A stretch of 27,266 nucleotides of DNA from a virus: positions 1-27,266 of IMG/VR virus record IMGVR_UViG_3300031702_000041, one strand, 5' to 3'. Under the pieces are notes generated by a model, which saw only the letters and a list, made by a program, of their open reading frames with translations, searched no databases and had not been told where the DNA came from. The translations under genes and the position numbers were made by a program. This document shows positions 21,661 through 27,266 of this stretch, piece by piece. Each line of letters begins with the position of its first letter. The first letter of the stretch is position 1.

Positions 21661-23150
21661 TAGACTGCTTCAACCCATCCTTGTGACACAAGTAACTCAT
21701 GCTGTTCCATTGTGCTAACTGTACGAACATCGCCAGTAACTGGATCCATCATGTCGTGTACTTCCATCATCATATTTTCAACGCCATTTGGTTGTGATTC
21801 AATTTCATCTACAACTGCTTGCATTTCACTTTCGTCTTCAACGATAAGTTTAGCAATTTCTTTCTGTAAACCTTTAGCGAATGTTTTGCTGTTGATGTTT
21901 GCTGTTGATGCTTTCAGGTACAAGTCTAAGTCACTGTGGTTGTCACGAATATTAAAGCTGTCTGGATAATCAATTTCACCATCCCATACTTTGCCCATGT
22001 AGCGTGACCATAGCATCCATATCTGTTCTTCACCTAGTTCTAGAGCACCGCCCTTTTCGCTGAGTCTTGCATTAAGTAAACTAAATTCAGTTTGCATTGC
22101 AACGCCACTCAGTGTACGACTTTCAACTGCACGGATTGCTCCAGTGTTAGCCATCTTGTCAATGCTTTCAATTGTGTGTTCAATTGACGCTAGGATCTTA
22201 TCAATGCTTGCGCCACTAAACTCTAGTATGTAGGGCTTTAGTCCTGGATCTAAGTTCTCAGGCATGTGTATTAAACTACCAGCACCAATGCCAGCATTTG
22301 TTTCCGAAGTCTTAACTAAACTTGGGTGCGAGTCTAGTCTAATACTTTGATCTATTTCACTTGTAGCGTTATAGATAAACTTCTGTGCATCAGCTATGTC
22401 GCCAATGTCGCTAATACCAATGCCTCTAACTGTTGAGCGTTTGTTGTACACACATACGACCGGAACTGTTCCAAGTTGATTAGGTACTTGCTCATCACCA
22501 ATTAACACATCGTCTGTTGTATTAATTGTCATTGTGCGAACTGTTTCCATAGTCCATTCTTTAACAACACTTACATCACCATTTACTTCTTCAACATAAC
22601 GAATGTATTCTAAGTGATAACGTCCGCTTGGTGCTCTTGCATAACGCCAGTCTAGAACAACTAATGGAGTAAGTAAACTTAGGTATGGACGGACACCTTG
22701 TGCTAACTCGTCTGCTCTTGTAGTTGCACCAATGTCTGGCTTTGCTACTACAACCCAAGCATGACCAAACACACTTGCCCAAGTTGCCGCATCTTTCATA
22801 AAGCTGTTTAAACTGCGTCCATCAAAGTCTGCATCATTAAGAAAGTCTTCAAGTTCGGGCATATTCTTAACACTACCAAACGATCGTTGTGGTTGTTGTC
22901 CAAACAAGAAACTGTTGTATACACTAATAACACTTGAACAATGGTTCTGTAGTGGAGTAGTATCTAAACGGTTCTGGTATTCACTTTCTGTTTCTAATTG
23001 ATATTTTACAAGGTGTTGAGCATTCTGATACTCCATTCCACCCATGTATGATTCCAACATATAGCGCCATTGGCTTTTGTAAGCATTGTATATAGCGTTG
23101 CCACTTACTGCTTGTGCTACTTCTGTTGTTAATAATTGTATTGCGTCCAT
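21660..23150 (-). CDS. Portal protein
   Basis: 496 residues (MDAIQLLTTEVAQAVSGNAI). Features include an N-terminal helical part, NHCSSVISVYNSFLFGQQPQ, a middle beta region (HLEYIRYVEEVNGDVSVVKEW) and a long helical crown region (IDKILASIEHTIESIDKMAN). This agrees with SPP1 gp6-like portals. It sits between TerL and the minor head gene and has AAGGA upstream. Portals form the dodecameric ring for DNA entry and tail attachment. Confidence 0.85.
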   Translation of the reverse strand: MDAIQLLTTEVAQAVSGNAIYNAYKSQWRYMLESYMGGMEYQNAQHLVKYQLETESEYQNRLDTTPLQNHCSSVISVYNSFLFGQQPQRSFGSVKNMPELEDFLNDADFDGRSLNSFMKDAATWASVFGHAWVVVAKPDIGATTRADELAQGVRPYLSLLTPLVVLDWRYARAPSGRYHLEYIRYVEEVNGDVSVVKEWTMETVRTMTINTTDDVLIGDEQVPNQLGTVPVVCVYNKRSTVRGIGISDIGDIADAQKFIYNATSEIDQSIRLDSHPSLVKTSETNAGIGAGSLIHMPENLDPGLKPYILEFSGASIDKILASIEHTIESIDKMANTGAIRAVESRTLSGVAMQTEFSLLNARLSEKGGALELGEEQIWMLWSRYMGKVWDGEIDYPDSFNIRDNHSDLDLYLKASTANINSKTFAKGLQKEIAKLIVEDESEMQAVVDEIESQPNGVENMMMEVHDMMDPVTGDVRTVSTMEQHELLVSQGWVEAV

Positions 23151-23162
23151 TATTTTTTCCTT

Positions 23163-24404
23163 TTATGCTAATGCAATGCCCCAGCGTTGCGGTTGTTGAC
23201 TGTCAGGATCTATGTCCCGTGTTAGTGGGAATAGATATGCGATACAGTATGAAGCCGCATCAAACATATGATCGTATCCGCTATCTTTGTCCGGTACTTG
23301 TGTACCTTCCTTAAATGTAAATTTATCAAGACTCTCTATTGTATATTTAGCAGTGCTACTTATATAAAGGTTATTAGTGCCATCTGCTGAACATAAACGA
23401 GCATTGTATGCATTGATTCTGTCTCTTACTGGATCGTGCTTGCGTGGTGCTTTAAGTACAAACCCAGCGTTGGATAATATAGTGTGATCAGTCATGCCAC
23501 CGGCGCTCGTACGTCTTTGGTTACCACTTGGATCAGGATAAACAAATATCTTGCTCTTAGGGTAGCGTGTTTTAATTTCTGTAACTAATTCGTTGGTGTT
23601 TGATGAGTACATTAGTATCTCGTCTATTTGGTACATCTTTGCATCATCCTTAACAAAGATAGCGGCAGTTGCAGGACTTACGTTAAAGTCCATTCCAATA
23701 TGTATGATGCTGTGATCAATGTGGTCAGGTGCTTCTTTAATATTGTCATCTCTAATAAACGCCCAGGCAACTCTATTCTCTGTTGTTTCAAACGTTGCTT
23801 CAAACTCTTGTCGGAACTGTTTAAGACTCATGTCTGCACGAGCCTGTGTTATTTCTTCTTCATCAACAAAGCCACCTTCAATTGTTGTGTACTGCCAACT
23901 GGCCCATATGTTAGATTGTTCTTTTTCTATTAGGTACAAGTCGTAGAGCCAATTGCTTTTACCCTTAGGTGTACCAATAAACATTGCTCCGCCCTTTTGA
24001 TCAGCAAGAGCCGGACGTATAACACTAATCCATAAGTCTGCATCAACATCTGCAACTTCATCTATTACTACATAGCTTAAACTTGCACCACGTAAACTGT
24101 CTGGATTCTCTGCCCCTTTAAGACTTATTACACTGCCATTCTTGAGTGTGATGCTTAGTTCGCTTTCATTAACCTTGACTACCCACTTTAAGTTTAGCAA
24201 GCGTTCTTTAAGAGGCTTCCACACAATCATCTTTGCCGCGCGATAGGAACTTGTAATGTAAAAGATGTTTTGATTAGGTATCCTTGCATGGTAACACAAC
24301 TGTCGTATTGACAGAAAGGTTTTGCCAAAGCGTCTACCTGCAACTACTACCTTAAAGCGATGTTTGTCATTTGCGATGGATTGTTGGGGATCACTCAATA
24401 TCAT
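23163..24404 (-). CDS. terL: Terminase large subunit
   Basis: 413 residues. ATPase domain: Walker A VAGRRFGKT at 21-29, Walker B VVIDE at 112-116, coupling motif GTPKG at 144-148. RNase H-like nuclease domain: Asp239 in IGMDFNVSP, Asp291 in YPDPSG and Asp382 in HMFDAA, the expected three acidic residues. It drives DNA translocation and cleaves genome ends. All key residues are present, so it should be active. Its start overlaps the preceding small gene by 14 bases and has no strong ribosome site, suggesting coupled translation. Confidence 0.95.
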   Translation of the reverse strand: MILSDPQQSIANDKHRFKVVVAGRRFGKTFLSIRQLCYHARIPNQNIFYITSSYRAAKMIVWKPLKERLLNLKWVVKVNESELSITLKNGSVISLKGAENPDSLRGASLSYVVIDEVADVDADLWISVIRPALADQKGGAMFIGTPKGKSNWLYDLYLIEKEQSNIWASWQYTTIEGGFVDEEEITQARADMSLKQFRQEFEATFETTENRVAWAFIRDDNIKEAPDHIDHSIIHIGMDFNVSPATAAIFVKDDAKMYQIDEILMYSSNTNELVTEIKTRYPKSKIFVYPDPSGNQRRTSAGGMTDHTILSNAGFVLKAPRKHDPVRDRINAYNARLCSADGTNNLYISSTAKYTIESLDKFTFKEGTQVPDKDSGYDHMFDAASYCIAYLFPLTRDIDPDSQQPQRWGIALA

Positions 24405-24621
24405 TCATTAACTCATTTAACGCTTTACTAATTGTTACTATTTGGTTGCGGTCTACTTCGTGTTCGTGCCTTAGGAAGTTGTTTTGCTCTAATAGAGCAA
24501 GCAATGATCTTTCGTGTTTATTGTGTGCTCGTACTACTTCTTCAAGTAATCGTGCCTGCGAATTAACTGTTTCAATTAACTGCATCATTGTATCGTAAGG
24601 ATCAAAGCCGGGATCTATCAT
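24391..24621 (-). CDS. Small coiled-coil protein before terL (76 aa)
   Basis: 76 residues (MIDPGFDPYDTMMQLIETVN), then a long helix rich in Glu, Leu and His (QARLLEEVVRAHNKHERSLL). Start overlaps the previous stop as TAATG; the end overlaps terL by 14 bases. Overlaps on both sides suggest co-translation with terL. No family recognised; it may be a packaging accessory. Confidence 0.65.
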   Translation of the reverse strand: MIDPGFDPYDTMMQLIETVNSQARLLEEVVRAHNKHERSLLALLEQNNFLRHEHEVDRNQIVTISKALNELMNDIE

Positions 24622-24977
24622 TATCTATCAATCATCCGTGTGCCACTATAATGTGTTTTGCGAACTATTATTTCTACGTTGTCTATGGTCCATCCAATAC
24701 TGCGATCAAGTTGCGTAAGACAAACACTGTCTGGTCCTTTTCCACGACGTAAGAACAGGTCATCTGTCCAAAGCGTTTCCCATTGATCCCAAGTTAAAGT
24801 ATAAGGCTCTTTGCGATAGTTTGCTTGACTGCGGTGTTTAAGCCAAGCATAGTACTTATCGTGTCTAACAGGACAAGGACCTTTAATCCATTTGCTACGA
24901 TCAACAGTGCGTCCAGGACCAACTGCTGGGCTTGTACGTGTCTTGTTTAGTGCATATTTAAATTCGTAATTGTCCAT
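24621..24977 (-). CDS. HNH-like fold small protein
   Basis: 118 residues from ATG at 24977 (an in-frame ATG at 24992 lies upstream inside the late promoter). The C-terminal DSVCLTQLDRSIGWTIDNVE followed by IIVRKTHY is the pattern of small phage HNH-like proteins (x-L-D-R-I-D-x-x-x-G-Y-x-x-x-N-V). Residues YYAWLKHRSQANYR upstream are also usual. No complete HNH catalytic set is obvious, so nuclease activity is uncertain. HNH proteins next to terminases assist packaging in other phages. No ribosome site; leaderless initiation is predicted. Confidence 0.5.
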   Translation of the reverse strand: MDNYEFKYALNKTRTSPAVGPGRTVDRSKWIKGPCPVRHDKYYAWLKHRSQANYRKEPYTLTWDQWETLWTDDLFLRRGKGPDSVCLTQLDRSIGWTIDNVEIIVRKTHYSGTRMIDR

Positions 24978-24982
24978 AAAAG

Positions 24983-24990
24983 TATTTATC
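24983..24990 (-). promoter_or_regulatory. T4-type late promoter box GATAAATA, leaderless
   Basis: GATAAATACTTTTATG on the minus strand. With the T4 geometry (box at -13 to -6) the A of the ATG at 24977 is +1. The 19-base block TGATAAATACTTTTATGGA is identical at the small terminase gene (27061 region). Confidence 0.6.
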
Positions 24991-25019
24991 ATAATTCATT
25001 TTAAATGGTAGCAAAACGG

Positions 25020-25048
25020 TTAACAATGTAGCAATTTGACAGTATAGT
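25020..25048 (+). promoter_or_regulatory. Possible sigma70-type promoter, plus strand
   Basis: TTAACA (25020-25025), a 17-base spacer, TATAGT (25043-25048). The predicted start lies just before the UUCG hairpin and upstream of the methyltransferase. Moderate match; it may give an early or attenuated transcript. Confidence 0.45.
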
Positions 25049-25054
25049 TACGAG

Positions 25055-25076
25055 CAGGCTCTTCGGAGTCTGTTTT
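25055..25076 (+). terminator. Hairpin with UUCG tetraloop, possible attenuator
   Basis: CAGGCTC-TTCG-GAGTCTG (one G-U pair) then TTTT. The C(UUCG)G loop is exceptionally stable in RNA. Lying right after a sigma70-like promoter and before the late box, it could end early transcripts before the methyltransferase gene. No T-run follows on the other strand. Confidence 0.55.
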
Positions 25077-25097
25077 CGTGAGTACAATCTAAGTTTG

Positions 25098-25105
25098 CAT
25101 AAATA
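25098..25105 (+). promoter_or_regulatory. T4-type late promoter box CATAAATA
   Basis: The only plus-strand copy, GCATAAATACTACAAAGG. Predicted start near 25111, giving an mRNA that begins at the AAGGA ribosome site of the FkbM gene. Confidence 0.6.
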
Positions 25106-25124
25106 CTACAAAGGATACGTCATT

Positions 25125-25895
25125 ATGAACATAGAAGCAATACATAGCAAGGACGGAAATATTTACTGGATTGAGCAAGGTGATACAATGTATTACGGAA
25201 GACTTCAGCACGGACAGTATCAATCAACTAACTGGGACTTTGCACAAACAATTGTACAATCCTGGCAGCGTTGTATTGACATTGGCTCTAACAATGCTGT
25301 GAACGCAATACACTATGCTAAACGCTTTAACACTGTTGAGTGCTTTGAACCGACTCCGTTAGCACAAACATTATGGACAAACACTGTAAGAGACAACAGC
25401 GTATCTAACGTAACACTTCACACAAGTGCATTAGGCGAAACACCTAGGACAACACAAATAATAACACATCCTCGCAATGGCGGACATAACCACTTACAAC
25501 ACTTTGACAAGAACCCTAGAAGTAGAGGCACTACTAAAGCTACAGTAGATGTAGATGTGCGTACACTAGACTCATACAAGTTTACTCAAGTTGGCTTTAT
25601 TAAGATAGATGTAGAAGGGTATGAACTGTTTGTATTACAAGGAGCAATGCAAACTATAACAACCAATCGTCCAGTACTACAGTTGGAATTAGTTGAGAAG
25701 CAATGCCGTAAGTTTAACTATGCTCGCACTGACATTGCTGACTTGTTTGATGCTCTTAACTATCGTTGCTGTTCAAAGATTAACGGTTGGATTGACTTGC
25801 GAACTCACAAGGAAGGACGAGGCGAAATGGATTTGTTCTTTGTACCACAAGAGAAGATTAGATTACTTCCACCACATTTAGCACTATTTGTATGA
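25125..25895 (+). CDS. FkbM family methyltransferase
   Basis: 256 residues from ATG at 25125, with AAGGA 10 bases before; an upstream TTG start would lie in the late promoter. SAM-binding motif CIDIGSNN at 50-57 (the usual DIGANxG with Ala in place of the last Gly), acidic loop VECFEP at 71-76, and the family hallmark IKIDVEGYELFVLQGA at 159-174. FkbM enzymes methylate sugars and other small molecules; the phage substrate is unknown. It is the only plus-strand gene, divergent from the HNH-like gene and convergent with the gene to its right, as for a cargo (moron) insertion. Confidence 0.85.
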   Translation: MNIEAIHSKDGNIYWIEQGDTMYYGRLQHGQYQSTNWDFAQTIVQSWQRCIDIGSNNAVNAIHYAKRFNTVECFEPTPLAQTLWTNTVRDNSVSNVTLHTSALGETPRTTQIITHPRNGGHNHLQHFDKNPRSRGTTKATVDVDVRTLDSYKFTQVGFIKIDVEGYELFVLQGAMQTITTNRPVLQLELVEKQCRKFNYARTDIADLFDALNYRCCSKINGWIDLRTHKEGRGEMDLFFVPQEKIRLLPPHLALFV

Positions 25896-25932
25896 TCCAA
25901 TAATAACCAAGATTGTATTACAGGCTTTGAAC

Positions 25933-26223
25933 TTAACAAGAATGCTGTTGATGCATTCGTCGTTCATAACTTGCCTTAGCGTAACCATAGTCTTTATTAC
26001 GTCCATATGGCATTGTGCGCCATCCTGCATTGTCAGGTGTCCATCCTTTGGTCCAGTCATCTCTACAGAATTGATCAGTGCTGTTAGGTCTTGGGCCTAG
26101 TTCATTAAGCCAAGTTTCAAAGTCTTGCCAATCAGGATGTACGTGAGTTTCTTCTTTATTTGCTTTGTTAAACGCATTGTACCATATGCGCCATTCTGAT
26201 AAGTATTCTTTTCTAATTGACAT
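25933..26223 (-). CDS. Second HNH-like fold small protein
   Basis: 96 residues. The middle to C-terminal part ETWLNELGPRPNSTDQFCRD followed by WTKGWTPDNAGWRTM follows the small-phage HNH-like pattern (x-x-G-x-R-P-x-x-x-x-x-x-x-R-x-D-x-x-x-G-Y-x-P-x-N-x-x-W). The usual catalytic His residues are not evident. AGGAG precedes the ATG. Together with the 118-residue protein it flanks the methyltransferase. Function not established. Confidence 0.45.
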   Translation of the reverse strand: MSIRKEYLSEWRIWYNAFNKANKEETHVHPDWQDFETWLNELGPRPNSTDQFCRDDWTKGWTPDNAGWRTMPYGRNKDYGYAKASYERRMHQQHSC

Positions 26224-26232
26224 CTACTACTC

Positions 26233-26607
26233 CTATTGTCTTTTCTCTATAGTATTCATAACTTCTCTAACAACCATTAAGCATCTCCAAGCAATTCCTC
26301 TATGCTTCATAGTGGGCTTGTTGATGTGTAACACATTGTCGTAATAGTCGTAATACTTGTTGAGCGTTTCTAATCCTTGACGTACTGCACCTATCTGATG
26401 TAGGTCAAAGTAGTCAGGCTCTTGTTGGTGTAGGTCTAATAATGTTTCTAATACTCCACGCCAAATAACATTGTCCATCTGATGTAGGTACTTGTTCCAA
26501 ATAGTTTTGTTGTTAATACTAATTGAGCCTTGCTCAGTAACTATGTCATTAAGTGTCTTTTGCATATGACACATAATAGTTACACTAAGTTCGGCTGTAT
26601 TACTCAT
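26233..26607 (-). CDS. Hypothetical helical protein (124 aa)
   Basis: 124 residues (MSNTAELSVTIMCHMQKTLN), mostly helical with several aromatic/His-rich segments (YFDLHQIGAVRQGLETLNKY). Start overlaps the preceding 21-codon ORF as ATGA. No family recognised. It lies between the small terminase and HNH-like genes, so packaging-related work is possible. Confidence 0.65.
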   Translation of the reverse strand: MSNTAELSVTIMCHMQKTLNDIVTEQGSISINNKTIWNKYLHQMDNVIWRGVLETLLDLHQQEPDYFDLHQIGAVRQGLETLNKYYDYYDNVLHINKPTMKHRGIAWRCLMVVREVMNTIEKRQ

Positions 26608-26669
26608 TTCTTCTTAGGTGGTTTTACTACTACTGTACCACTGTCTACGATATTAGGCTTCTTTGTCAT
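26604..26669 (-). CDS. Possible 21-aa basic peptide
   Basis: ATG at 26669 opens MTKKPNIVDSGTVVVKPPKK plus one Lys, overlapping the end of the small terminase by 17 bases and the next start by four (ATGA). No good ribosome site, but it fills an otherwise empty 45-base gap exactly and links two genes by overlap. Short enough to be chance. Confidence 0.35.
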   Translation of the reverse strand: MTKKPNIVDSGTVVVKPPKKK

Positions 26670-27063
26670 TTTCAACTGTTTCTTCTTGTACTACTTCATT
26701 CCAAGGCAAAGCTTCATCACTGTTAGTAATGCCAGTGTCGCTCATCTGAAGTAGGTTCTTAGCGAGGAATATTTGTACTGCCGCACTCATATTCACGCAA
26801 GCGTTTTTGAACATTGCACGTCTAAGAGTTATCTTCATCTGCTCTCTACCTTTTACAAGATTGTCCGCAAAGTTATATCGTAGAGTGTCTTCTTTTACAC
26901 CATAGAAGTTTGCAATATCTCTATCTGAGCATCCAAGTTCAGCAAGTGCTTCTACTTGATCAGGAGGGACTACTGTTTTATTCCTACCAACAGTAAGTCC
27001 AGTAATGCTTCCTTCTACCAGTGTCTTTGGCTTTGGGCCAGTTTTGCTATTGTCTATTTCCAT
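26653..27063 (-). CDS. terS: Terminase small subunit
   Basis: 136 residues from ATG at 27063 (an upstream TTG at 27087 lies before the late box). A helix-turn-helix is visible at about 34-64 (VEALAELGCSDRDIANFYGV, EDTLRYNF), followed by LRRAMFKNACVNMSAAVQIF and LAKNLLQMSD, the usual TerS central helix pair. It recognises genome packaging sites and regulates TerL. It is separated from terL by about 2.2 kb, not adjacent as in most phages. No ribosome site is present; leaderless translation is predicted. Confidence 0.75.
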   Translation of the reverse strand: MEIDNSKTGPKPKTLVEGSITGLTVGRNKTVVPPDQVEALAELGCSDRDIANFYGVKEDTLRYNFADNLVKGREQMKITLRRAMFKNACVNMSAAVQIFLAKNLLQMSDTGITNSDEALPWNEVVQEETVENDKEA

Positions 27064-27068
27064 AAAAG

Positions 27069-27076
27069 TATTTATC
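27069..27076 (-). promoter_or_regulatory. T4-type late promoter box GATAAATA, leaderless
   Basis: GATAAATACTTTTATG on the minus strand, placing the A of the terS ATG at predicted +1. Preceded by a T6 run. Shares a 19-base identical block with the promoter at 24983-24990. Confidence 0.6.
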
Positions 27077-27099
27077 AAAAAAGACAATAAAGTGGTAAT

Positions 27100-27266
27100 T
27101 TATGACTTCTTTGCTTGCTTACGCTTCTCGGCCCAAGTCAAGGGTCTTTTGCGTTGGTCAAACTTAGGATTAATCCACAAGTATTGTCCACGTACTCCGC
27201 TTGCTTTTTGTTTGTCTGAGATGTAACCGTCGTCTAGTGCAAAAGCCCTAAGGTACAGTCCATACA
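27100..27266 (-). CDS. C-terminal end of an unrecognised protein
   Basis: 54 visible codons in the only open minus frame at the right edge, reading YGLYLRAFALDDGYISDKQK and ending in a basic tail (WAEKRKQAKKS). The start is outside the window. A short gap of about 35 bases to the terS start holds the late box. Family not recognised. Confidence 0.6.
   Translation of the reverse strand, partial: YGLYLRAFALDDGYISDKQKASGVRGQYLWINPKFDQRKRPLTWAEKRKQAKKS

Noticed and set aside
1-27266. CRISPR array, tRNA genes, insertion sequences, integrase or attachment sites
   Set aside because: Looked for on both strands; no regularly spaced repeats, cloverleaf-like sequence, transposase or recombinase motif was found.

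Overview
This window is the packaging, head and tail region of a tailed double-stranded DNA phage with a long non-contractile tail (siphovirus architecture). The evidence is an ordered set of small terminase, large terminase, portal, head-morphogenesis, scaffold, HK97-fold capsid, head-tail connector, tail terminator, tail tube, frameshifted tail-assembly chaperone, tape measure, tail-tip/hub proteins and LamG-rich fibre proteins, with no tail sheath gene. No integrase, repressor, rRNA or tRNA is visible. Moderate AT-richness, LamG-concatemer fibres, an FkbM methyltransferase and similarity (from memory) to virion proteins of marine phages suggest a marine bacterial host, but the host cannot be fixed from this window.

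Layout: almost everything is on the minus strand and reads right to left. 27266-24391 holds the end of an unknown gene, the small terminase, several small genes and two HNH-like proteins. One plus-strand gene, an FkbM-type methyltransferase (25125-25895), interrupts this region. 24404-20891 is TerL, portal, head morphogenesis and a 20-residue lysine-rich peptide. 20805-17876 is scaffold, capsid, connector, tail terminator and tail tube, closed by a strong terminator. 17792-8279 is a small helical protein, the -1 frameshift chaperone pair, a gp10-like protein, tape measure and tail-tip proteins, including a hub that appears divided over three ORFs. 8162-1734 is fibre and adhesion proteins, a fibre-tail adaptor and a holin-like protein. 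1699-1051 is a zinc/AT-hook protein, then a structured segment and a strong terminator. 898-1 is a separate small-gene unit with its own sigma70-type promoter.

The most unusual signal is regulatory. Eight copies of a T4-type late promoter box ((N)(A/C)TAAATA, usually followed by C) sit at unit boundaries, seven on minus and one on plus. At two of them, before the small terminase and before an HNH-like gene, the same 19-nt block places the ATG exactly where a T4-type late transcript should begin, predicting leaderless mRNAs. At a third (1233-1240) the predicted start coincides with the base of a perfect 12-bp inverted repeat, and the transcript would end about 175 nt later at a strong terminator. 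This is a candidate structured late small RNA, although a 39-codon ORF overlaps it. The promoters and terminators divide the structural region into packaging, capsid/tube, tail, fibre and accessory units that could be expressed at different levels in late infection.
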